The notes beneath the pieces are model-generated. The model worked only from the letters and a program-made list of their open reading frames with translations. It was not told the origin of the DNA and did no database searches. Made by a program: the position numbers and the translations under genes. From contig CAZRDM010000013.1 of assembly GCA_964598845.1 (NCBI GenBank), forward strand, positions 1 to 59,191: 59,191 nt of DNA, in the 5' to 3' direction. Below, one piece after another: positions 1 through 7,509 of this stretch (positions are counted from its first letter, which is position 1; the number at the start of each line of letters is the position of its first letter). This DNA comes from FEN-987 sp964598845 (GTDB lineage: Archaea; Thermoproteota; Bathyarchaeia; 40CM-2-53-6).

Positions 1-1
1 A

Positions 2-454
2 AAGTTACGCGAAGAACTCAAACTTCGCACCTACATCACAGTCGGCCTCTCATTCCTACGGAACTCGTCACTGCAAATTGATGTGCAGTACTTAGACGAA
101 GTCATCGACTGGATGAACACTGCCCAATGGGACAAGTTCGAAGTTGCTTTGTTTACCATACCCAGCAGGTAGAGTTCGTGCTTAACATACTTGATTCCGT
201 GGCCTTCGAACATTCCGGAGGAGTCTTTCCAACCTGGGTGACGAATGCTTGGGGCCTCTATCTTGGCTATGACATACTAGTGGCGATGATGAACATCGTC
301 GCAGGAAGGTCTATGGCTCCCGCACTATCATCTCGTCAGGGACGAAGGTCAAGGAATCGTCGGTATTCCAAATTGGCTCCCTGATGAGTTAATCGAAGAG
401 AATGAAGCGCAATTTATCGCCCAGTACAGCGTCGCTCCGTTCACATCTCCATAG
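2..454 (+). pseudogene. Frameshifted 3' part of an unknown gene, cut by the window edge
   Basis: Coding-like sequence runs in frame 2 from base 2 to a stop at 170-172, continues in frame 1 from about 160 to about 310, and returns to frame 2 from about 320 to a stop at 452-454. Joined across the two shifts it reads as one protein-like sequence of about 150 residues with motifs such as TYITVGLSFLRNSS, VAFEHSGGVFPTWVTNAWG and GIPNWLPDELIEENEAQF. The two shifts compensate, so either two old indels or two sequencing errors would explain it. I do not recognise the family. The 5' end lies outside the window. Confidence 0.4.
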
Positions 455-522
455 CCTGACTGGGCGCAAATCGGGAAATATCTAGAGTATATAGCATGCC
501 CATCGAGGGAGTGCGGCAATCG

Positions 523-532
523 TTAAATAAAA
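523..532 (+). promoter_or_regulatory. TATA-like box upstream of the ECF operon
   Basis: An A/T-rich stretch (GTTAAATAAA) is centred about 28 bases upstream of the ATG at 555. That is close to the usual archaeal TATA spacing and would give an almost leaderless transcript from 555, or a short leader to the in-frame ATG at 567. Confidence 0.35.
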
Positions 533-554
533 AATCTACAGTCTAAGCCCTGCG

Positions 555-1133
555 GTGTATGGAAGAATGACTGCACCTGCGAAAATTGCTAGGAGACCCT
601 TACTTTCGGCTAGACAGGTAGGCATGGTCGCGGCGCTCGGCGGACTCGGGTTTGCTTGGCGAGCTCTGGGCCTTGTGATCCCACTCTATCCCCCATTCGT
701 TCTGGACGTTAGAGAGACGCTAATAGCCATCCTAGCCTTTGCGGGCGGACCTTACGTGGCAATTGCTTCCGGATTCTTGATGGGATTGCCATCTGCACTT
801 CCGATGCTCGATCCTTGGTACTACCCCTTGGTAGGTCTGATCTTGTGCGTATTCACCAGGACCATCTGGAATAACAGAGGGTGGAAGGGGTATCTCGTGC
901 TCACAGTCGTTATGGTTGTCGCGGAATTCGTAGCATCGACTTTGTACATCCTTGCGATGGCGTATGGGCTTCAGATAACCCCATTCTGGCCCGAATACAT
1001 AGCCAGTTTTGTCAGTGGAACCTATTTCATCTACGTGGCTCAGGAAGTGATTCCACTGATAATCTGCATAAGGCTGTTCCCTGACTTCATGAAGCCACGA
1101 TGGCTCTGGAGTGGCGGAGAAACACTAGACTAG
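555..1133 (+). CDS. Integral membrane protein, probable substrate-binding (S) component of an ECF transporter
   Basis: Polytopic membrane protein of 192 residues (188 if the in-frame ATG at 567 is used). A short basic N-terminus precedes about five or six hydrophobic segments (roughly residues 22-40, 50-68, 72-90, 95-112, 120-140, 155-175). Size and topology match ECF S-components, which bind a vitamin or precursor in the membrane and dock on EcfT. It heads an operon with a small two-segment protein, an amidohydrolase, a double ABC ATPase and EcfT, which supports the role. It does not show the CbiM N-terminus or an obvious BioY, ThiT or QueT signature, so the substrate is unknown. The S-component assignment rests on context and topology. 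Confidence 0.6.
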   Translation: MYGRMTAPAKIARRPLLSARQVGMVAALGGLGFAWRALGLVIPLYPPFVLDVRETLIAILAFAGGPYVAIASGFLMGLPSALPMLDPWYYPLVGLILCVFTRTIWNNRGWKGYLVLTVVMVVAEFVASTLYILAMAYGLQITPFWPEYIASFVSGTYFIYVAQEVIPLIICIRLFPDFMKPRWLWSGGETLD

Positions 1134-1146
1134 GCGGTGGATTCCT

Positions 1147-1383
1147 ATGTCAAACAGATATTACATGTATCTGGTCGTCATTATCGTCGTAGCCTTTGTT
1201 CTGGTGGTTTTCCGCTCATACGCTGTCGGTGTCGAGTGGAATCCCTTTGGGTTCATCCCCAAGACGCGAGTGGGTCAACTGTTCCTGCCCCAGGAAGTCC
1301 AATACCTCCTAATGGCTGTCTTAATCGTTGGCGGGATAGCCGCGGCTGTCTACTTCGAGCGCAGGACAAGGGTCAAGAAGTAG
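1147..1383 (+). CDS. Small protein with two membrane segments, CbiN-like in layout
   Basis: A 78-residue protein starts 13 bases after the preceding stop. Hydrophobic segments lie at about residues 6-22 and 51-69, separated by a polar loop of about 28 residues, and the C-terminus is basic (ERRTRVKK). This N-out/loop/C-anchor plan resembles CbiN/NikN, the small accessory subunits of cobalt and nickel ECF transporters, but I see no convincing CbiN sequence motif. Sitting between the S-like protein and the ATPase/EcfT genes, it is probably an auxiliary subunit of the same transporter. Confidence 0.6.
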   Translation: MSNRYYMYLVVIIVVAFVLVVFRSYAVGVEWNPFGFIPKTRVGQLFLPQEVQYLLMAVLIVGGIAAAVYFERRTRVKK

Positions 1384-1492
1384 AGTGAAGGCAACGAGGC
1401 ACTTCACTCACCTCTCTTTCTTGACGCTATTTTCGTCAGAGAATCCTGAAATATATCCCGACTCGATCGCTAATCCGTGAGAGATGTAAAGA

Positions 1493-2278
1493 ATGGCATC
1501 TTCGTATTTGATGTCTGAAATGACATCGCCTGAAGTTGAAGAAGCGCTTAAGCGGACAGATATCGTCCTTTTTCCCGTGGGTTCAATGGAGCAGCATGCA
1601 ACGCATCTCCCTCTAAACAACGACATCTTTACCTCCTTTGAGATCTCAAAGAGAGTGGCAGAAAGGCTGGCTCCTGAGATTCTACTTCTCGTTGCTCCAC
1701 CGCTTCCCTTCGGAATCTCACCTCACCACATGGGATTCCCCGGAACCCTCTCTCTTCAGATAGAGACTTTCATTGAGGCTGTGAAAGATGTTTGCAGAAG
1801 CTTGGGAAGCCACGGATTCAGAAACATACTGATAGTCAACGGGCACGGCGGCAACACGGATGCCCTACGTATTGCGACACATGAAATTGCAGGCGAAATC
1901 AGCGCAAGAGTCTATTTGGTGGAATGGTGGGATCTCGTGCCAGACGTGATAGTGAAGCTTTTCACAGCTCCTTTCTATCATGCATGCGAGACCGAAACCT
2001 CAATGGTACTCGCGCTTGATCAGCGGGTAGACGTCCCAAAAGCGAAATCTTCTGTCCCCCCTGAGAGTTCAAGATTCGTAAAGCACGATTTCATGGCGAC
2101 AGGACCAAAAGTCTACGAGCCGTTGATGGACATGAGAACGCTCACGCAGACAGGTGCCGTCGGAGATCCCACTAAGGCTTCCGCGGAAAAAGGAAAAGAA
2201 TTACTTGACGCCGTGCTGGAACGGTTTGCCAACTTCATCAAAGAGTTGAGAACAGCTCGCGGAGTCTCTCCGCCATAG
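1493..2278 (+). CDS. Creatininase-family amidohydrolase
   Basis: A 261-residue protein of the creatininase/ArfB/MftE fold, which hydrolyses amide bonds in small cyclic or formamide substrates using a two-metal site. Visible ligands are E33, H35 and D44 in the GSMEQHATHLPLNNDIF stretch, H118 in NGHGGN, and a Glu in the ACETETS motif near residue 166. The HHMGFPGT segment is also typical. Length is normal for the family. It lies inside an ECF operon, which suggests that it processes or salvages the imported compound, for example an archaeal flavin/deazaflavin or pyrimidine-type precursor. That link is inferred. A TATA-like AAATATAT at about 1449 could give it its own promoter. Confidence 0.85.
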   Translation: MASSYLMSEMTSPEVEEALKRTDIVLFPVGSMEQHATHLPLNNDIFTSFEISKRVAERLAPEILLLVAPPLPFGISPHHMGFPGTLSLQIETFIEAVKDVCRSLGSHGFRNILIVNGHGGNTDALRIATHEIAGEISARVYLVEWWDLVPDVIVKLFTAPFYHACETETSMVLALDQRVDVPKAKSSVPPESSRFVKHDFMATGPKVYEPLMDMRTLTQTGAVGDPTKASAEKGKELLDAVLERFANFIKELRTARGVSPP

Positions 2279-2347
2279 AACACCATGTTCATCGTGGATC
2301 TACTTGTTTCGGAGGTTCGGCGCCAGAGTCGTATGAGGTGAGCGAAC

Positions 2348-4066
2348 ATGACGGACGCCGTGGCCTTGGAGAATGTTTCATACACTTACAGCGGTGGGAA
2401 TAGGCCTGCTCTCAAAGAACTCAATCTGACGGTAAGGCAAGGGGAGACCGTAATGATAACCGGCCCCTCGGGCGCCGGGAAGACTACGGTCTGTCGATGC
2501 CTGAATGGCCTAATACCTCACTATTTCAGAGGCAAGCTTGAGGGAAACATAGTCATAGGTGGCACTAACACTCGAGAGTCCACTATCAGCGCCTTATCGC
2601 ACGTTCTGGGGTTGTTGTTTCAGGACCCGTCTAGTCAACTAGTGAATCCGACGGTCCTCGACGAAGTAGCATTCGGTCCTGAAAATTATGGAGTACCGCC
2701 CCCCGAGATTCGAGCAAGAGCGACCAAGGCCCTCGAGATCATGAGGCTCGGGGGATACGACGAGAGGAGCCCTCACTCCCTCTCGGGAGGCGAGCAACAG
2801 GCTTGCGCGCTCGCCGCGATCGTGGCCATGAACCCCAGCATCTACGTTCTTGACGAACCTACATCGAACCTAGACCCGATCGGAAGCATGATGGTCCTTA
2901 ACCTCATGGCAGACCTCGCTAGGCAGGAGAAGAGGACCATGATCATCGTCGAGCACAAGATGGAGGAACTCCTCCATCTCATCGACCGCTTGATAGTGCT
3001 CGACAGGGGTACGATAGTCTTGGAAGGAAAGCCTAGGGACCTCTTGGAGAACGTTGAACTGATGGAGAAGATGGGATTGAAGCCTCCTCAGGTAGCTTTG
3101 CTAGCGTCGAGGCTGAGAGCGCAGAGGACCGATATGCCGATTCCTATGACGCTTGATGAAGCGACGGTGCTCTTTCGGAAGGTGTTACCTCATAAACGAG
3201 TAAGGCCCATGGCTGGTATGCAAGAAAAGGCTGAGCCTCAGGGCGACGTGATAATCGATGTCCGTGATCTATGGCACATCTATCCAGCAGGAACCACGGC
3301 GTTGAAGGGAGTAAGCCTCAAGGTTCGGCGAGGAGAATTCGCTGCTCTCATCGGTCAAAACGGTTCGGGAAAGACTACGCTGGTGAAACATTTCAACGGG
3401 CTACTTAAGCCCACTAGGGGATCTGTGATCGTATTCGACGTTGACACAAGAAGTGCAGCCGTGACGGAGCTCTCGCGAAAAGTAGGGTACTGCTTCCAAA
3501 ATCCCGATCACCAGATTTGCTGCGATACTGTGAGAAAGGAACTTGAGTTCGGCCCACGCAACCTTCACGTCCCAGAGGACGAAATTCAGGTACGGGTGAA
3601 GGAAGTCTCGAGTGCTGTTGGACTTCAAGAAATCCTGGACGTGAACCCGTTCTCGGTGAGCAAGGGAGAGAGGCAAAGAATCGCAGTCGCCTCACTACTG
3701 ACGATGATCCCCGACGTTTTGGTAGTTGATGAACCAACCACCGGCCAGGACTACCGTATGGGCAAGGAAATGATGGAATTCTACAAGCAACTTAACAGTC
3801 TAGGGAAGACAATAATTGTGATTACTCACGACATGAACATTGCTGCAGAGTATGTGAAACGAGTCATTGTGCTAAAGGAAGGTCAAATTCTCGCTGACGG
3901 TACCACGCGTGAAGTCTTTGCTCAGGCAGGACTCTTGGAAACCACTTATCTGAAGCCTCCGCAAATAACTCGCCTCGGTCAGGCGCTCAAGGAGTTCGGA
4001 ATACCAGAGAATTTGCTCACTGTTGATGAGGCTGTCAGGTTTTTTGAAGAGATTCTCGCTGTGTGA
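2348..4066 (+). CDS. ecfA: ECF transporter ATPase, two ABC domains fused (EcfA-EcfA')
   Basis: A 572-residue protein with two complete ABC ATPase halves. The first has Walker A GPSGAGKTT, signature LSGGEQQ and Walker B VLDEPTSNLD. The second has Walker A GQNGSGKTT, a degenerate signature VSKGERQR in place of LSGGQ, and Walker B VVDEPTTGQD. The linker lies at about residues 265-295. Bacterial ECF modules usually use two separate ATPases; the fused form keeps the heterodimer in one chain and powers substrate release from the S-component. Its stop overlaps the start of ecfT (GTGA at 4063-4066), so the two are translationally coupled. The altered second signature means the two ATP sites are probably unequal. 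Confidence 0.92.
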   Translation: MTDAVALENVSYTYSGGNRPALKELNLTVRQGETVMITGPSGAGKTTVCRCLNGLIPHYFRGKLEGNIVIGGTNTRESTISALSHVLGLLFQDPSSQLVNPTVLDEVAFGPENYGVPPPEIRARATKALEIMRLGGYDERSPHSLSGGEQQACALAAIVAMNPSIYVLDEPTSNLDPIGSMMVLNLMADLARQEKRTMIIVEHKMEELLHLIDRLIVLDRGTIVLEGKPRDLLENVELMEKMGLKPPQVALLASRLRAQRTDMPIPMTLDEATVLFRKVLPHKRVRPMAGMQEKAEPQGDVIIDVRDLWHIYPAGTTALKGVSLKVRRGEFAALIGQNGSGKTTLVKHFNGLLKPTRGSVIVFDVDTRSAAVTELSRKVGYCFQNPDHQICCDTVRKELEFGPRNLHVPEDEIQVRVKEVSSAVGLQEILDVNPFSVSKGERQRIAVASLLTMIPDVLVVDEPTTGQDYRMGKEMMEFYKQLNSLGKTIIVITHDMNIAAEYVKRVIVLKEGQILADGTTREVFAQAGLLETTYLKPPQITRLGQALKEFGIPENLLTVDEAVRFFEEILAV

Positions 4067-4926
4067 GCGACATGGCTTTTGAGTATATACCAGGAAAAAC
4101 ACTCTTTCACAGGCTGGATCCGCGAACAAAGTTCCTTTATTGGGCTGTGGTCATCACGTTGGCCGTCGGTCTGGGGACGGATCCCATCTATACGTCCATT
4201 CTCTTCCTCTCATTGCTGCTCGTGATCCGCCTATCGAGAATCCCCATGAACAAGGTGGCGGCGTTTCTGAAGGGAATTGTACCCGTCGCTGGAATGTACG
4301 CGCTCTTCAACTTGCTCTTTCCACCAACAGCGACGGAGTTCACAATGCCCTACGTTTTCTTCTACGTAATCCCCGGCTTGTTGCCCATCACGTTGGAAGG
4401 AGTCATCTGGACCCTAGGCGCTGTACTACGATTTCTCATAATCCTTCTCGTCATAAGGACGATTCTAATGATAACACCCATTCGCGATCTCATCATAGCA
4501 CTCGTCAAATTGAAACTGCCACCTGAATTCGGGATGGCCCTGAGCATAGGGTTTGCATATGTTCCTGTGCTAATCGACGAGAACACGAAAATCAAAGAGG
4601 CTCAAGAAGCGAGAGGTTGGAGTTACGAATACCGCAATCCAGCAAAGAGGTTCAACGCCCTGCTCCGTCAGATGTTCATCCCAGCAATCTTCAACTCGAT
4701 TAGGAGAACGGGAGACATCGCCATAGCTATTGAGTCAAGGGGCTTCAGCCACAATGTGTCCGGCCGAACGTATATGAGACAACTCAAGCTCACGAAAGAA
4801 GATTACGCGATTATGTGCTTTCTACTCGTCGTCTTGGCAGGAGGAATAGCTGTCGGTCCCTGGGGTCTCAAATGGGCTTACTATTTGAACGTGGTCGAAG
4901 TTCTCAAGCGATTTCTGTCAGCGTAA
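4063..4926 (+). CDS. ecfT: ECF transporter transmembrane coupling protein EcfT
   Basis: A 287-residue membrane protein with about five or six helices (the first two in residues 25-60) and a long cytoplasmic helical section. That section carries the two short Arg-Gly motifs that contact the ATPases: EARGW near residue 185 and ESRGF near residue 226. These are the diagnostic coupling motifs of the family (A-R-G and S-R-G types). It starts on GTG overlapping the ecfA stop; an in-frame ATG follows three codons later. EcfT transmits ATP-driven movement to S-components, and one EcfT can serve several of them. Confidence 0.9.
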   Translation: MSDMAFEYIPGKTLFHRLDPRTKFLYWAVVITLAVGLGTDPIYTSILFLSLLLVIRLSRIPMNKVAAFLKGIVPVAGMYALFNLLFPPTATEFTMPYVFFYVIPGLLPITLEGVIWTLGAVLRFLIILLVIRTILMITPIRDLIIALVKLKLPPEFGMALSIGFAYVPVLIDENTKIKEAQEARGWSYEYRNPAKRFNALLRQMFIPAIFNSIRRTGDIAIAIESRGFSHNVSGRTYMRQLKLTKEDYAIMCFLLVVLAGGIAVGPWGLKWAYYLNVVEVLKRFLSA

Positions 4927-5103
4927 GCGTAGGCCTAAAGCGAATTCACCACAACTCTTGCCTAATGGAGTGAGTTCGCCTTTCCAATTTGATTCAAAGG
5001 AAGGAATCTGAACCCGTAACTGGATCCCTTCTGGCCGGATCGTGTCTTTCATCCACAAGATTAAGAGAAAACCTTCTTTACGAAAGCAAACTCAGGTTGC
5101 GGC

Positions 5104-5388
5104 ATGCTCACTCTTGGATCGGGTTTGGCTAGTCCCATTCTTGTTTTGAACTTCGTCCTGATGATGGTTGCCGCCGCGGTTCCCTTGTACGTCGCTTACA
5201 GGATCAGAGGTATAAACAGGAAGCTGCTCAAGCTCGCCCTGTTCGTAGCATCCTTCACCCTGTCCCACGGTCTATATCATTTCTCAAATTACATTGGTCT
5301 GGCATTCTTCGCGAAGGTTCTGTTTGAGCCCCTTGCAGCGCTTCTGCTCCTTGCTTTCGGAATTTACTACTGGAAGGCCGGCGTCTAG
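5104..5388 (+). CDS. Small membrane protein, unknown, paired with a KaiC-like ATPase
   Basis: A 94-residue protein with three hydrophobic segments (about residues 11-32, 45-60 and 68-88) and almost no soluble part. I do not recognise the family. Its stop (5386-5388) is followed directly by the ATG of a second small membrane protein (5390) and then a RecA/KaiC-like ATPase at 5726, so the three look like one transcription unit. This suggests a membrane partner or sensor for the ATPase. The upstream region 4927-5103 is non-coding and A/T-rich near 5060-5090, a possible promoter. Confidence 0.65.
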   Translation: MLTLGSGLASPILVLNFVLMMVAAAVPLYVAYRIRGINRKLLKLALFVASFTLSHGLYHFSNYIGLAFFAKVLFEPLAALLLLAFGIYYWKAGV

Positions 5389-5389
5389 C

Positions 5390-5719
5390 ATGTTATCAGG
5401 TTTGCTCACGCCTAATCCAGCCTCAATTCCAACTGAGACTTTTTCGCCTGTCGCCATCGCAGAATTTGTGACTTTAGCCAGTCTGGTAGGGTCCTTCCTA
5501 CTCTTCCTCTACTTGGCGGTGAGATTCCGACATTCTGAGGGAGGTATTCTACGTAGTTTCAAGCTCCAGCTTTCTCTCGCCATACTGTTTTGGATCCTTG
5601 CAGAGACGTTTGCACTGTCGGGATACTTTACCGATCTTAGCAGGTATGTTCACACAGTTTCCATGGCTCTGTTTGCGTTCTTCCTCGTCTACAGAGTGAG
5701 AGCGCTAATGGGAAGATGA
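5390..5719 (+). CDS. Small membrane protein, unknown, second of a pair
   Basis: I place the start at the ATG at 5390, one base after the upstream stop, giving 109 residues. A longer reading from 5294 would overlap the upstream gene and adds only a low-quality sequence. A polar N-terminus of about 20 residues is followed by three hydrophobic segments (about 24-44, 60-77 and 86-104) with a basic RFRHSEGG loop between the first two. Like its neighbour it has no family I can name. The gap to the KaiC-like gene is only 6 bases. Confidence 0.65.
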   Translation: MLSGLLTPNPASIPTETFSPVAIAEFVTLASLVGSFLLFLYLAVRFRHSEGGILRSFKLQLSLAILFWILAETFALSGYFTDLSRYVHTVSMALFAFFLVYRVRALMGR

Positions 5720-5725
5720 CTCCTG

Positions 5726-6424
5726 ATGCAGCGCGTCTCCACTGGAATCATCGGTCTCGACCGATTGCTCAGGGGCGGTCTTCCGGCGGGTTCAATGAGT
5801 CTTGTCCTTGGCACAACGGGCTCCGGTAAGAGCACTCTTGGCAAGCAGGTTCTCTTTGGGGCTCTGACAAAGAACAGGACCGCGGTGCTAGTCGACACAT
5901 ATGAGCCGCTACAGCGAGCAAAGGAGATCATGATGTCTTTCGAATGGGACGGCGAGCTGCTGGCGGGAATGATATTCGTTGACTGTTATTCATGGAGAAC
6001 TGGAATTGAGAGTGGCAAGTACTTCGGAAACCCGAAAAACCTAACGGAGTTCAGCATAGCGGTGAGTGATCTGCTCAAGAAGGAGATAGCGCCGAATTCT
6101 CATGCGCGATTCGTCCTTGATTCTTTCTCAGACTTTATCATGCATGCGGGGGCTGAGTCCTCCCAGAAATTTCTCGAATCTCTCAAAGCAAGATTGACCG
6201 AAAGGAAGGTTACTTCCTTGGTCATATTGGAAGAGGGATTGCATGAGCAAAAGACTAACGCTGCCATCGAGTACATAACCGACGGAACGATCCGAATGAA
6301 GTATGAGGAAGGCGGGCGCTATCTGATGGTTAGCAGGATGCTTGCTACTCCCGTCACATTGAAGTGGATACCCTTCACCTTGGCTCGAGGACTCGAGCTG
6401 GCCGTGGCAAACTACTTCAGGTAG
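5726..6424 (+). CDS. KaiC/RadA-like RecA-superfamily ATPase
   Basis: A 232-residue single-domain ATPase. The N-terminus STGIIGLDRLLRGGLPAGS is the typical KaiC/RAD55-like entry, with Walker A GTTGSGKST at residues 29-37 and a Walker B-like hydrophobic stretch RFVLDSFSDFI near residue 132. There is no second KaiC domain and no DNA-binding N-terminal domain, so it is neither RadA nor RadB recombinase. Archaea encode many such stand-alone KaiC-like proteins, often next to membrane or signalling genes. Here two tiny membrane proteins sit directly upstream, which suggests a membrane-associated signalling or switch role. That is inference. Confidence 0.85.
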   Translation: MQRVSTGIIGLDRLLRGGLPAGSMSLVLGTTGSGKSTLGKQVLFGALTKNRTAVLVDTYEPLQRAKEIMMSFEWDGELLAGMIFVDCYSWRTGIESGKYFGNPKNLTEFSIAVSDLLKKEIAPNSHARFVLDSFSDFIMHAGAESSQKFLESLKARLTERKVTSLVILEEGLHEQKTNAAIEYITDGTIRMKYEEGGRYLMVSRMLATPVTLKWIPFTLARGLELAVANYFR

Positions 6425-6571
6425 ACCACGTAACTCTCGCGATTCTTACGAAGACGATTCCTATAAGAAATCGATCTCTGGTCCCGATCTTGCCGAGTAG
6501 CAGTCTTCCCCTTCAACTACGCGCACAGGCTTAAAATTCCAGCGTGCTGCCTCGTTCATGGAACTGTCTTA

Positions 6572-6626
6572 GATGGTCTGTTCGCGCTGGTGCAATAGGA
6601 GTTCCCTCGATGGAACTGTTGGCCAG
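6572..6626. repeat. 55-bp sequence repeated on both sides of a scaffold gap (left copy)
   Basis: These 55 bases are identical to 6727-6781 on the other side of the N run. An exact overlap of 55 bases at two contig ends is what a de Bruijn assembler with k=55 leaves when two contigs are scaffolded but not merged. It is most likely an assembly artefact and not a biological repeat. Confidence 0.85.
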
Positions 6627-6726
6627 NNNNNNNNNNNNNNNNNNNNNNNNNNNNNNNNNNNNNNNNNNNNNNNNNNNNNNNNNNNNNNNNNNNNNNNNNN
6701 NNNNNNNNNNNNNNNNNNNNNNNNNN
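6627..6726. other. Scaffold gap, 100 N
   Basis: A run of exactly 100 N, a conventional placeholder length. Because the flanks share an identical 55-bp end, the true sequence probably joins with no missing bases. Apparent open reading frames crossing this gap are not real. The stretch 6425-6861 holds no gene that I can support. Confidence 0.95.
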
Positions 6727-6781
6727 GATGGTCTGTTCGCGCTGGTGCAATAGGAGTTCCCTCGATGGAACTGTTGGCCAG
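6727..6781. repeat. 55-bp sequence repeated on both sides of a scaffold gap (right copy)
   Basis: Identical base for base to 6572-6626. Collapsing the two copies and removing the N run gives a continuous non-coding sequence into the 3' end of the gene at 6862-7380. Confidence 0.85.
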
Positions 6782-6861
6782 ATAGCTTGCTGCATCTTAT
6801 GAAGAAACATGTGCTAAGCTTAGAAAGTACTTTGATACGCTCGCGAGTTCAGAACTGGAGT

Positions 6862-7380
6862 CTATTTCTTTCTTATGGGGTACCGTATCAGCGTCTTCTG
6901 AACCTTCGCCTTTGGTCTGGTGAGATATTCCTCCTCGTGGGTTCCTGCTATCTCGTATCCGCTTTGCGCAACAAACTCATGTAGACGCCTCACTGTGACA
7001 TGCTCGGTTTCGAATGGCCCAATGTGAAGGATCTGGGCAACTGTTCCATAGTTCCAATCCTCGATCTCAATCGGGATTTCTGTAGTCTTCTGCGGCAGAG
7101 AAGCAGTCTCTTGCGGAATGGGCAAACCCCAGACGCCAATCCATTGGTCCTTAGGGGCAAGGTGTGCGTTTGGCCAGCGTGCGCGAAGTGGTTGCACCTT
7201 GAATACTTTACCTTTCTTCTTCAGGTCAAACTTCAGCTTGTAAACCGAGCCATAGAGGCTGCTCAAGACTCCCGATGCAACTTTGTTCGGATCACCCATC
7301 CTGCGAACGACTGCCATTTTCTGGCGGGGCATTTCGATTATCTTAGGTTCCTGTTCGAGGACGCCTCTCTTTCTTGGCAA
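6862..7380 (-). CDS. GyrI-like small-molecule-binding domain protein
   Basis: A 172-residue protein matching the stand-alone GyrI-like (SBDP/Rob C-terminal) domain. Visible traits are an early PKIIEMPRQKMAVVRRMGDPN strand-loop, a middle section with WPNAHLAPKDQWIGVWGLPI, and the late WNYGTVAQILHIGPFETE segment with the family's G-P-[FY] motif before the last helix. Such domains bind hydrophobic or cationic small molecules; some modulate gyrase or act as sensors. No DNA-binding domain is attached. It stands alone, convergent with the gap region and divergent from the nitroreductase-like gene at 7510, with about 130 bp between the two starts. Confidence 0.8.
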   Translation of the reverse strand: MPRKRGVLEQEPKIIEMPRQKMAVVRRMGDPNKVASGVLSSLYGSVYKLKFDLKKKGKVFKVQPLRARWPNAHLAPKDQWIGVWGLPIPQETASLPQKTTEIPIEIEDWNYGTVAQILHIGPFETEHVTVRRLHEFVAQSGYEIAGTHEEEYLTRPKAKVQKTLIRYPIRKK

Positions 7381-7509
7381 GTGTGGGTCATCACAGTGTG
7401 TGTACCCTAGTACAATCGGCTGATTACGGTTTGGTAATTAGAATTTCAACTGAACTTACCGAACGTCTAATTACTCTGCCAAACAGAGAGGCGCCGGAAA
7501 CAGTAGGCA

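Noticed and set aside
3401..3737. Minus-strand frames inside the double ATPase
   Set aside because: The plus strand holds the Walker and signature motifs; these frames have no family traits.
6572..6781. Direct repeats flanking a mobile element
   Set aside because: The two 55-bp copies flank only N, and the same length appears at a second gap; an assembly overlap explains both.
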